Assembly (NCBI GenBank): GCA_035316885.1
Contig: DATHII010000124.1
Coordinates: 1 to 15,147 of the forward strand
Length of the DNA stretch: 15,147 nt
Reading direction: 5' to 3'
From: DASRTE01 sp035316885
GTDB lineage: Bacteria > Actinomycetota > Actinomycetes > Jiangellales > Jiangellaceae
The notes beneath the pieces were generated by a model. That model saw nothing but the letters and a program-made list of their open reading frames with translations, did not search any database and was not told the DNA's origin. The translations under genes and the position numbers were made by a program. How positions within the stretch are numbered: position 1 is the stretch's first letter; each line of letters opens with the position of its first letter. Positions 1 through 6,756 of the stretch are shown here, in pieces.

Positions 1-28
1 AGATCCCAGTTGCCGACCGCCGACGTCA

Positions 29-1249
29 TCATTGACTGGGATCAGACGGTTCCGATGTCTGCCGTTGGTGGCCACTGATCGCGATCAGTGCTGCCCCGCC
101 AATGAGCAGTGCGGCGAGCGTGAGCAGCAGGCCGGTGAAGCCGAGCGGGAGTTCGGCTGCGAGCGGGCCAAAGGAGGCCCCGACGAATATCGCCAGGCCA
201 CAGAGGCCGAGCGCACCGGCGCGCGTCGAGCCGCCGCGACCCCCGACCAGCGCAATCACCGAGGGCACGATGGTGGCGATGCCGGCGACGAAGACCACGC
301 CGGCGATGACAAGGGCCCACAGCGCCGAGACGGCGATGGCCTGTGCAGCGAGGCCCGCCGCGGCGAGTACGAAGCCGGCAACGGCGACCCGTGCGGCACC
401 GAGACGCCCCACGAGCCAACCGGCGAACGGGGCCAGCGCTATCGCAGGGAGCCCGGCGAGGCGTACCAGCAGCACGCTGGAATGGTCGAGTCCGAACTGG
501 GTCTCCAACAGCGGACCGAGAGCTGCATACATGGCGACGAAGCTCAGCAGCACGGTGCAGCAAGCGGCGTAAGGTAGCGCAAGTTCGCGGCGGACTGCCA
601 GTGCACCGAGCTCCCGGTACTTCTGACCCAGGCTTGCGGGCGGACCACTGCGGGCAGGCTCGCCCAGAACCGTGGCCAAAGCGACCGTGGCCACAGCAAA
701 CGCCGGTGCGGCCAATGCGAACACCCAACGCCAGCCGAGCGTCAGCGCCACCGCCTGCGCATAAACCTGACCCACGATGCCGGCCACCAGGAAAGCGGTC
801 GAAATGGCCCCGATCCCGACGGATCGCCAGCGCGGCGGGAGCGCCTCACCCACGTACGCCAGTGCTGCTGCAGCGAAGCTTGCCGCCAACAAACCCTGGA
901 CACTTCGCAGGAGTGCCATCATCGGCAGCGATGTCGCTGCGGCCAACGCGGCGGTGGCGATCGCCAGGGCCGCCATCCCGGGCACCAAGATCGCCTTGCG
1001 TCCGTAGCGATCGGACAGCGGCCCGAAGACCAGAAATCCCAGCGCGTAGGCGAGGCTGTAGGCCGTGACCAGAGCACCCGGGGCGCCGTCGCCACCGAGC
1101 GCCTCGCCCACCACAGGTGCGAGTGGAATGGCCAGGTAGAGCTGCATCAGGACCAGCAGGGCACAGCTCACCAGAACGGTCAGCGGGGCGAGAACGGGTG
1201 CTCGGACGCCACCGACCTCAGTGTCGGCCCCCCGCATCGGCTCGATCAC
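29..1249 (-). CDS. MFS transporter
   Basis: Integral membrane carrier of the major facilitator superfamily, about 406 aa with roughly twelve hydrophobic helices, the usual size. The loop 2-3 signature GPLSDRYGRKAI (about residues 76-87) is a textbook MFS motif A. The overall look (short cytoplasmic N-terminus, Ala/Leu/Gly-rich helices) resembles the YnfM/Bcr-like drug or metabolite efflux branch, but the substrate cannot be read from the sequence. The start is uncertain: GTG at 1249 and ATG at 1237 are both in frame and neither has a clear ribosome binding site. The gene is last in the left minus-strand block, 87 bases after the amidohydrolase stop. By position it may import or export the small molecule handled by the amidohydrolase/FAD-enzyme block; this is inference only. 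Confidence 0.85.
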   Translation of the reverse strand: MIEPMRGADTEVGGVRAPVLAPLTVLVSCALLVLMQLYLAIPLAPVVGEALGGDGAPGALVTAYSLAYALGFLVFGPLSDRYGRKAILVPGMAALAIATAALAAATSLPMMALLRSVQGLLAASFAAAALAYVGEALPPRWRSVGIGAISTAFLVAGIVGQVYAQAVALTLGWRWVFALAAPAFAVATVALATVLGEPARSGPPASLGQKYRELGALAVRRELALPYAACCTVLLSFVAMYAALGPLLETQFGLDHSSVLLVRLAGLPAIALAPFAGWLVGRLGAARVAVAGFVLAAAGLAAQAIAVSALWALVIAGVVFVAGIATIVPSVIALVGGRGGSTRAGALGLCGLAIFVGASFGPLAAELPLGFTGLLLTLAALLIGGAALIAISGHQRQTSEPSDPSQ

Positions 1250-1336
1250 CGCGAAGATCGCATCCGCCGTCGCCCCCGTCGATCATCGCAGCCATACCGG
1301 TGCTTGAACAGACGGCAGAGCGGGCGGAGCTCCAGG

Positions 1337-2200
1337 TCAGGCGGTTCCGTACAGCTGCTCGAAATTGCCGTGCAGGACGCGCTCCTTGAGTTCCTGGCTG
1401 ACGTTCGCACCCGCGATCTTGTAGTACTCGCCCCAGAAGTCGCTCCACGGCTCGTCGGAGGCGAACAACACCCGGTCCTCGCCGACGCCTCGCTTCTCGA
1501 TCTCGGTCAGCAACCAACGGGCGCCGAAGCCGATCGCCCAGGTCGTGTCGGCATACACCTGGTAGCCCTGTTCCACCCAGTCCAGGAACTGGGGAACGAG
1601 TTTGATGTGTCCGCTGACGCCACCCCCGAAATGGACGATGTAGATCTTCACCCGCTTCCCGAACTCCTCGATCATCGGGATGAAGTTGTTGATGTCCGAG
1701 GAACCGCAGGCGCTGGTATGGAAATGGAACACCAGGTCGTGTTCCTCTGCCGCTTTGAAGCACACTTCGGCGATCTCGCGAGTCTCGGTGTCCCAGGTCC
1801 CCGGGTCGGGGTTACCACCGAGCAGGAAGGTGGTCTTCATTGCGACAATGCGTGACTCCCCGACTTGCTCCAGGGTGCGCATCGTCATCTCCCGGTTCGG
1901 GGGCAGGAACGAGACCCACAAGCCGCCCCGGAGGCGGTCATCGCGACCGACGGCGTCCAGCACCAGATCGTTGAGCGAGAACGGTTGTTCCTGAACCGGT
2001 ATTCCGTAGTTGGGCAGGATCAGCCCGCGCTCGAGACCGCGCAGGTCAAGGTGATCCTTCACATAGGCGTCATAGCCAGCGAAGTCGTAGACCGTGGGTT
2101 TGACTGGCTCGGCCAGGTTGTAGAACTTCCAGGCCGCCAGTTCGCCGATGTGGCTGTGGGCGTCAATGACCTGGCCTTTGACGCGCTCGAGGGAAGCCAT
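1337..2200 (-). CDS. amidohydrolase-2 family metal-dependent hydrolase
   Basis: A 287-aa TIM-barrel enzyme of the amidohydrolase-2 type (ACMSD/uronate-isomerase-like superfamily). Visible metal-site residues are the N-terminal HxH of IDAHSHIG (H15, H17), a barrel lysine in AMKTTF (K122), HFH (159-161), H190 in IVHFGGG, and the C-terminal aspartate of FASDEPW (D249). These are the expected ligands and base for one divalent metal performing hydrolysis or decarboxylation. The ATG at 2200 follows a good ribosome binding site (GGAAAGGA, about 6 bases away). It lies 124 bases downstream of the DsrE-type gene, with a stable hairpin between them, so it may be expressed at a different level. The substrate is not known. 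Amidohydrolase-2 proteins also occur beside alkane/propane monooxygenase operons in actinobacteria, but nothing here proves that role. Confidence 0.85.
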   Translation of the reverse strand: MASLERVKGQVIDAHSHIGELAAWKFYNLAEPVKPTVYDFAGYDAYVKDHLDLRGLERGLILPNYGIPVQEQPFSLNDLVLDAVGRDDRLRGGLWVSFLPPNREMTMRTLEQVGESRIVAMKTTFLLGGNPDPGTWDTETREIAEVCFKAAEEHDLVFHFHTSACGSSDINNFIPMIEEFGKRVKIYIVHFGGGVSGHIKLVPQFLDWVEQGYQVYADTTWAIGFGARWLLTEIEKRGVGEDRVLFASDEPWSDFWGEYYKIAGANVSQELKERVLHGNFEQLYGTA

Positions 2201-2274
2201 TCTTCAGTCCTTTCCGCGCATACAACATTCCACCGTCGGCCAGATTGTCGACAGTGAGCAATGAGACAGGTGGG

Positions 2275-2304
2275 CAGGCGATCTACGTCGGGTCAGATCG
2301 CCTG
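2275..2304 (-). terminator. hairpin between DsrE-type gene and amidohydrolase
   Basis: A perfect inverted repeat: CAGGCGATCT (2275-2284), a 10-base loop, AGATCGCCTG (2295-2304). It starts about 20 bases after the stop codon of the DsrE-type gene on the transcribed strand. There is no T-run after it, which is common for actinobacterial terminators. It could instead be an attenuator, an mRNA-stabilising 3' end or a protein-binding operator. Confidence 0.5.
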
Positions 2305-2324
2305 TCACCGGCATCAGGACCTGA

Positions 2325-2810
2325 TCACACCGTCCATGTCTGCATGATCAGCGCGCCTGCGCGGCGCGCCGTGAGGACGGAGTCGAGCACGTCGAGTGGG
2401 TTGATCGGTCGAACGCCTTCCATCATGTCGATCTCACGCATTCCGTACAGTGCCGCGGCGGAGAATCGACACGCGTACACGTGACCGCCTTCGTCCATGA
2501 AGGTCTGCAGTTGCTTGTTGTATCCCAGGTTTCCGGGGAATGCCTCATCACCTACCTTGGGATATCCACGGGTCGCCGCGGCCATGAGCGAGCCGGGCCC
2601 GTAGAGCACCAGGTGGGTGTCGAACCCCTTGCGGTTGATCCTGGTGGCGGTGAGCATGTTGACCAGACCGACCGAGCCCTCGAACGGCACCGTGTGCATC
2701 AGGATGAACGCCTTCTCACCCGGCTCGGCCTGGATGTCCTCGAAGACCTTGTCCTCGTAGTCGACGATCGCGTCGCCCTTCGTGACCCGCTCTCCAACGA
2801 TCTGTGCCAT
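2325..2810 (-). CDS. DsrE-fold protein, MSMEG_0572/Sll0783 'nitrogen starvation response' family
   Basis: 161-aa soluble protein. I recognise the family by long conserved runs such as VPFEGSVGLVNMLTATR (41-57), GYPKVGDEAFPGNLGYNKQL (82-101) and the C-terminal ALIMQTWTV. It has the DsrE/TusD-like alpha/beta fold, with a cysteine in YACRF (C114) at the position where DsrE-like sulfur-relay proteins often carry their active cysteine. Family members are normally part of the Nit1 cluster (nitrilase, radical SAM, GNAT, PurM-like and flavin proteins), which responds to nitrogen limitation and in Pseudomonas has been linked to cyanide use. Here no nitrilase is adjacent. The ATG at 2810 is chosen because an AAGGGAG ribosome binding site lies 8 bases upstream; a longer in-frame start at 2924 adds a low-complexity, unlike-family extension. 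It is third in the left block. Confidence 0.82.
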   Translation of the reverse strand: MAQIVGERVTKGDAIVDYEDKVFEDIQAEPGEKAFILMHTVPFEGSVGLVNMLTATRINRKGFDTHLVLYGPGSLMAAATRGYPKVGDEAFPGNLGYNKQLQTFMDEGGHVYACRFSAAALYGMREIDMMEGVRPINPLDVLDSVLTARRAGALIMQTWTV

Positions 2811-2875
2811 CGCGCTTCTCCCTTTCTTGCGGTTACCGCTTGTCTGGTCTGGTGCGTGAGCTGACCTCGGCCCGG

Positions 2876-3142
2876 CTACACCCCCGGATCCCGGCGCGAG
2901 GGCGGTTGGGCCCAGGACGCCCACTGCTGTCGGTGGCTCCCCGGCATCGCGCGGAGCACCCGGCTCCGCAGCGTCCAGGGGAGCAGCTGGTAAATGGGCG
3001 CGAACAGCCGCCGCCAGAAGAGCTCCCTGAGCCCGTGCGGCTGGCGCGGTCGGGTCACCCCGTACTGTCGGCCGATCCGGTCCTGTGCAGCGACCAACAG
3101 GTAATGCTCGGCGTTGTGGCGCAGCCAGTGGGCAAGAGGCAT
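2876..3142 (-). CDS. small conserved-looking basic protein, function unknown
   Basis: 88-aa protein beginning MPLAHWLRHNAEHY, rich in Arg and Trp, with an amphipathic middle (LRELFWRRLFAPIYQLLPWTL) but no clear membrane helix or known motif. The ATG at 3142 sits one base after the stop of the FAD oxidoreductase, which argues for translational coupling. A GTG at 3172 would extend it by ten residues with a 29-base overlap. It is followed after 65 bases by the DsrE-type gene. I do not recognise the family. The tight spacing and lack of another gene in the interval favour it being real. It could be a small partner or anchor for the FAD enzyme. Confidence 0.6.
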   Translation of the reverse strand: MPLAHWLRHNAEHYLLVAAQDRIGRQYGVTRPRQPHGLRELFWRRLFAPIYQLLPWTLRSRVLRAMPGSHRQQWASWAQPPSRRDPGV

Positions 3143-3143
3143 C

Positions 3144-4496
3144 TCAGCCCGCTCGGGAGGCGTTCTGGACACCGTCCTGCGCCGCCATGGCGATCGGTTC
3201 GTTGAGTGCGCCGATGGCAGGGGAGTACACGTTCTCCATGGCCGCGAGGTCGTGCAGGGTCAGGCCGAATTTCACTGCCGTCGCGAGAAAGTCTGCTCTC
3301 TCCTTGATGCCCTCTTGGCCCACCATCTGCGCGCCGATCAGGCGGAGTTGCTCTGGCTCGGCGAGGAGCTTGATCTTGACCGGTTTCACGCCCGGGTAGT
3401 AGCGCGCCCGGGAGATCCCCTCGGCCCGCCCCACGACGAAGGGAATGCCGAGCGCGGTCGCCAGCGTCTCACCGAACGAAGCCCCACCGATGACCCATTT
3501 TCCGGCTGGTGTTCCCCACGGTACGTAGACCGGCTGGTAACGCTTCGTTCCATCACCGGCGTTGAATCCGGCAACCTTTCCCTGCGCATAGGCGTGGCTG
3601 CCGGTCAGCCCTGAGACGCCGACCCGGGTCAGTCCGTGGGGCAACTCGGCGCAGTCGCCGGCTGCGTACACGTTGGGTGTTGATGTGGCCATGCGCTCGT
3701 CGACAACGAGACCACCGGTTGGCCCCACCTTCAGACCGGCCTGGGCGGCGAGCACGACGTTCGGCTGTTTGTGCGTGCAGATCACGGCAAGGTCGGCGGG
3801 TATCACGCCGTCCGACGTCCCGACGCTGGCGACCGCCCGATCGCCGTTGAAGGATTTCAGTGTGGTGTTGAAATGCAGGTTGACGCCCATCTCCAGCCAG
3901 GACTCCTGCACAGGAGCGATGATGTCGGGGTCGACCATGTCGGCCAGCGCCCATGGCTGTGGATCGATGAGGTGGGTTTCGATGCCCCGGTGGGCGAGCG
4001 ATGTGGTCATCTCCAGACCGAGCGGGGTGGCGTGCACGACCACGGCAGACTTCGTCGTGTCGAGCACCTTGTCCCACACCATCGCCCGACGGATGTTCTT
4101 GACGTAGTAAAGGCCCGCGAGGTGGCCGCCAGGCACACCCGGGTCGGCGTAGTCGAATCCGGTGGCTATCACGAGGCGATCCCAGCGGACGTCACCCTCG
4201 CCCACGACGTCGATCACCTGACGTTTCAGATCGATCGAGTTGACTCTCGTCTGGTAATGGACGTCGATGCCCGCTTGGACGTAGGCCTCCTTCTGGGCCA
4301 AGAAGAGCCGTTCGAAGCTGTCGATCTCCTTGCCGTGGACGTAGGGAATGCCGCACGGGCTGTATCCGACATCTTCGAACTCGGTGTAGACGACGACATC
4401 ATTCCGCGGATCTGCGGCTTTGACTCCGCCGGCAGCGCCGATGCCGGCTGCCCCACCACCGATGACCACGGTCTTGTGTGGCACGAGCGCTCCCAT
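3144..4496 (-). CDS. FAD-dependent pyridine nucleotide-disulfide oxidoreductase family protein (CoA-disulfide reductase-like)
   Basis: 450-aa flavoprotein. It has an N-terminal FAD-binding Rossmann motif VIGGGAAGIGAA (11-22), the single flavin-proximal cysteine motif YSPCGIPYV (C48) typical of the CoA-disulfide reductase/NADH oxidase branch, the mid-chain ATGFDYA, the second FAD motif TPNVYAAGDC (273-282), and a C-terminal dimerisation domain with YYPGV and NVYSPAIG, where this branch places its catalytic tyrosines. Oddly, the NAD(P)H-binding glycine loop, normally GGGxxG, reads HATPLG (155-160), so nucleotide binding may be altered. The ATG at 4496 has a GGAG ribosome binding site 7 bases upstream. 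It is the first gene of the left block. It could reduce a small-molecule disulfide or persulfide (CoA, possibly CoM given the neighbouring operon), but this is inference. Confidence 0.85.
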   Translation of the reverse strand: MGALVPHKTVVIGGGAAGIGAAGGVKAADPRNDVVVYTEFEDVGYSPCGIPYVHGKEIDSFERLFLAQKEAYVQAGIDVHYQTRVNSIDLKRQVIDVVGEGDVRWDRLVIATGFDYADPGVPGGHLAGLYYVKNIRRAMVWDKVLDTTKSAVVVHATPLGLEMTTSLAHRGIETHLIDPQPWALADMVDPDIIAPVQESWLEMGVNLHFNTTLKSFNGDRAVASVGTSDGVIPADLAVICTHKQPNVVLAAQAGLKVGPTGGLVVDERMATSTPNVYAAGDCAELPHGLTRVGVSGLTGSHAYAQGKVAGFNAGDGTKRYQPVYVPWGTPAGKWVIGGASFGETLATALGIPFVVGRAEGISRARYYPGVKPVKIKLLAEPEQLRLIGAQMVGQEGIKERADFLATAVKFGLTLHDLAAMENVYSPAIGALNEPIAMAAQDGVQNASRAG

Positions 4497-4544
4497 CGGG
4501 CCACTCCGGCCCCTGAGTCGCTGCCGGTTCGTTTAGTATCGGCA

Positions 4545-4694
4545 ATGCCTAGTCACCATAGTATGACGCGAGGCAAAGTCAAATTCCGCCACAGCGATGC
4601 GCCGCTCCGACGGCGCGTTTCCGACGTGGTCTACGGCCAACTGGTCCCCGACGCCCGGCGCAAGCAGTCGGGCGGTGTCGGTGGCCACTACTAG
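4545..4694 (+). CDS. possible 49-aa small ORF upstream of the HNH gene
   Basis: ATG at 4545 to TAG at 4694, ending 10 bases before the HNH gene start. The product is basic (Arg/Lys-rich; for example LRRRVSDVVYGQLVPDARRK) and has G/C-rich third positions from about codon 12 on. A TAGTAT hexamer (4534-4539) just upstream could be a -10 element. There is no ribosome binding site and I recognise no family. It may be a genuine small protein, the remnant of an older gene, or chance coding in a 208-base intergenic region. Confidence 0.3.
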   Translation: MPSHHSMTRGKVKFRHSDAPLRRRVSDVVYGQLVPDARRKQSGGVGGHY

Positions 4695-4704
4695 ACTAGG
4701 ACAC

Positions 4705-6255
4705 ATGTTCGAACGGATGGATCCGAACGCCGGCGACGGCGGCGGCGGCGACGCCACGCCGCCGGCCGGCGGCGTGCCGGGTCTGGTCGGGCTGGAGCGG
4801 GTGAAGGGCGGGATGGCGCTGGCCGCGGTGCTGACCAGGGTGCATCCGGATGATGTGGCCGATGCGTATGACCTGGTCGAACTTGCGGCGGCGTGTCGGC
4901 GGCTCAAGGCGTGGGCGGACGGGGTGGAGGTGGAGACCGCGGCCGCGTTGGCCCGGCATCCGGTGTGTCACGCGCCGGAGGCGGCGAGGCGGGGGTTCTC
5001 GGCGGTGCGGGCGGCCGGGCAGCTGCTGGCGGTCCGCCTCGGTGTGGCGCCGTCGACCGGCGCGGACCGGGTCGCGACCGCGTGCCAGATGGTCAAGGAG
5101 TTGCCGGACACGGTGGCCGCGTTGTTCCGCGGCGAGATCGACTACCCGAAGGCGGCCGCGCTCGCGGTCGGGGTGCGGGCGTTGGATCCGCCGGACGGCT
5201 GCCAGGACGCGGTCACCGGCGAGCCGATCACCGCCGACGGGGTGCGCCGCGGGCTGGTCGCGCAGGTCGAGGCCTCGGTGTTGCCCAAGGCCGGTGGTCG
5301 GTCGCAGCGTCAGCACCGCGACGCGGTGGCCCGCGCGGTCGCACAGGTGGCACCCAGGGCCGCGGAGGAGCGGCATCGGCGGGCGTGTGAGGACCGGCAT
5401 GTCGAGTTCCGCCCCGATGTGGATGGGATGGCGTGGCTGCACGTCTACGCCTCGGCCGAGGACGTCGCCGCCATCCGCGCCATGCTCGATGCCGCCAAGA
5501 TCGACACCGCGACTGCCGGCCCCGACGGCGACCTGGCCGACGGGCGGACGGCCGATCAGCTGCGGGTGGACGTGTTGGCCGCGCTGGCGTGGGCGTCCCT
5601 CGACTCCGGGTATCTGGGTGGCTGCGGGCACGGTTGCGGCCCGCGACTGGGCAAGCGGCACGGCCGCGCCGCGGCAGTGAACGTGACCGTGCCGTACTCG
5701 ACGATGATCGGCATCGACGACACCCCCGGCGAGCTCGACGGGTACGGGCCGATCCCGGCGTCGGTGGCGCGACGGATCGCCGCCCACGGGGTGTGGCGCA
5801 GGTTGCTGACCGACCCCGCGTCCGGTGCGGTGCTCGACTACGGGCAGAACCGATACCTCCCGCCACCGGAGCTCGCCGAGCATGTGATCGTCCGGGACCG
5901 GACGTGTCGGTTCACGACGTGTTCGCAGCCGGCGGCCCGCTGTCAGGCCGACCACACCGTCCCCGCCGGCGCGCCAGGCTGGTCCACCGCCGCGGCCAAC
6001 CTGGGCATGCTCTGTCAGAGCTGCCACAACGGCAAAACCCACGCCGGCTGGCAGCTGACCCAACCCCGACCCGGCCACTTCTCCTGGCGGGCACCCACCG
6101 GACACCGCTACACCGTCGACCCCGAACCCGTCGGCCCCATCGTGCAGCGGGCCGGGCCGCAGCCGGCCCTACCGCCGGGCGCTTCAGACGGCGACCCGCC
6201 CGAGCTTGACCGTGCACCCGGCCGCGACACCGGACTCGACCCACCACCATTCTGA
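4705..6255 (+). CDS. DUF222 / HNH endonuclease domain protein (13E12 repeat family)
   Basis: 516-aa protein. The N-terminal 30-330 region is a DUF222-type helical domain rich in Ala/Arg. The C-terminal part holds an HNH nuclease/zinc motif: CRFTTC (C401, C406), QADH (D416, H417), the central Asn of the AAANLGM stretch (N432) and CQSCHNGKTH (C437, C440, H441, K444), so all expected HNH and zinc-ligand residues are intact. This is the actinobacterial '13E12 repeat' family, often multicopy and in Mycobacterium tuberculosis a known prophage integration target. Its cellular role is unsettled; it is predicted to nick or cut DNA. The ATG at 4705 has TAGACT seven bases upstream, which would suit a leaderless transcript, and an AGGA at short spacing. 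It is the only long plus-strand gene between two minus-strand blocks. Confidence 0.92.
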   Translation: MFERMDPNAGDGGGGDATPPAGGVPGLVGLERVKGGMALAAVLTRVHPDDVADAYDLVELAAACRRLKAWADGVEVETAAALARHPVCHAPEAARRGFSAVRAAGQLLAVRLGVAPSTGADRVATACQMVKELPDTVAALFRGEIDYPKAAALAVGVRALDPPDGCQDAVTGEPITADGVRRGLVAQVEASVLPKAGGRSQRQHRDAVARAVAQVAPRAAEERHRRACEDRHVEFRPDVDGMAWLHVYASAEDVAAIRAMLDAAKIDTATAGPDGDLADGRTADQLRVDVLAALAWASLDSGYLGGCGHGCGPRLGKRHGRAAAVNVTVPYSTMIGIDDTPGELDGYGPIPASVARRIAAHGVWRRLLTDPASGAVLDYGQNRYLPPPELAEHVIVRDRTCRFTTCSQPAARCQADHTVPAGAPGWSTAAANLGMLCQSCHNGKTHAGWQLTQPRPGHFSWRAPTGHRYTVDPEPVGPIVQRAGPQPALPPGASDGDPPELDRAPGRDTGLDPPPF

Positions 6256-6349
6256 GAATGGAATGGTCGAGCTTCCAGGCCCCGGGGTTGCCCAGGGTGA
6301 GCTTCCGTGTGTGAGTGCCGAGCCGTTCCCGTGGAAATGGGGCCCGCTG

Positions 6350-6751
6350 CTAACCCACGGTGAACCGGAGCTCCGTCGCCTGGCGCAGGGTGTTGGTGAC
6401 GTAGCAGACCCGCTGGGCGTCGGGAATCAACTCCTCCAGCACGGCTGAAGGCCCCGCGGACACGATCCGGAGATCGAATCGCGTGAACTTCAGCCCTTCG
6501 TAGGTGCCGACCACGCGCACTCGCAGCCCCGGCAGTTCGATGGCACGCTTCTTGGCGGCGTATGCCATCGACAGCGCGAAGCAGGAGGCGATCGAGGCCA
6601 GGAACAGATCTGTGGGCTGGGGCCCGGTGTCGGTCCCACCTGCTGACTCAGGCTCGTCCACGATGATCTCGTAGTCGCCGGCCTGCACGACGGCCTTCAT
6701 GCCACCGTCCCAGCGGGCATCCACGACCCGTACGGCCACGGCTCTGTCCAC
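6350..6751 (-). CDS. OsmC-like family protein
   Basis: 133-aa protein with the OsmC/Ohr fold signature. The helix PTDLFLASIASCFALSMAYA carries the first redox cysteine (C57), and AQRVCYVTNTL carries the second (C116), spaced as in peroxidatic/thiol-handling OsmC proteins. Family members reduce organic hydroperoxides or manage low-molecular-weight thiols. The GTG start at 6751 lies five bases after the DUF1116 stop, so it is the last gene of the coenzyme M operon and probably co-translated. In that setting it may protect or process a thiol intermediate, or serve as reductant for a disulfide form of CoM; this is inferred only from position. It could equally be a generic stress protein picked up at the operon end. 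It converges on the HNH gene across 94 bases in which I saw no clear terminator. Confidence 0.85.
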   Translation of the reverse strand: MDRAVAVRVVDARWDGGMKAVVQAGDYEIIVDEPESAGGTDTGPQPTDLFLASIASCFALSMAYAAKKRAIELPGLRVRVVGTYEGLKFTRFDLRIVSAGPSAVLEELIPDAQRVCYVTNTLRQATELRFTVG

Positions 6752-6756
6752 GGCGG

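Noticed and set aside
2811..2924. Upstream extension of the DsrE-type protein to an earlier start
   Set aside because: The extra 38 residues are low complexity and unlike the family; ATG at 2810 has a good ribosome binding site.
4553..4572. Short palindromes around CATAGTATG upstream of the HNH gene as an operator
   Set aside because: Arms of only four bases; expected by chance.
4696..6105. Minus-strand open frame of 469 codons opposite the HNH gene
   Set aside because: Arg/Gly/Pro-rich with no domain; the plus-strand DUF222/HNH protein accounts for the whole stretch.
6256..6349. Terminator between the convergent HNH and OsmC genes
   Set aside because: Only a short repeated GAGCTTCC and weak GC-rich self-complementarity; no convincing stem.
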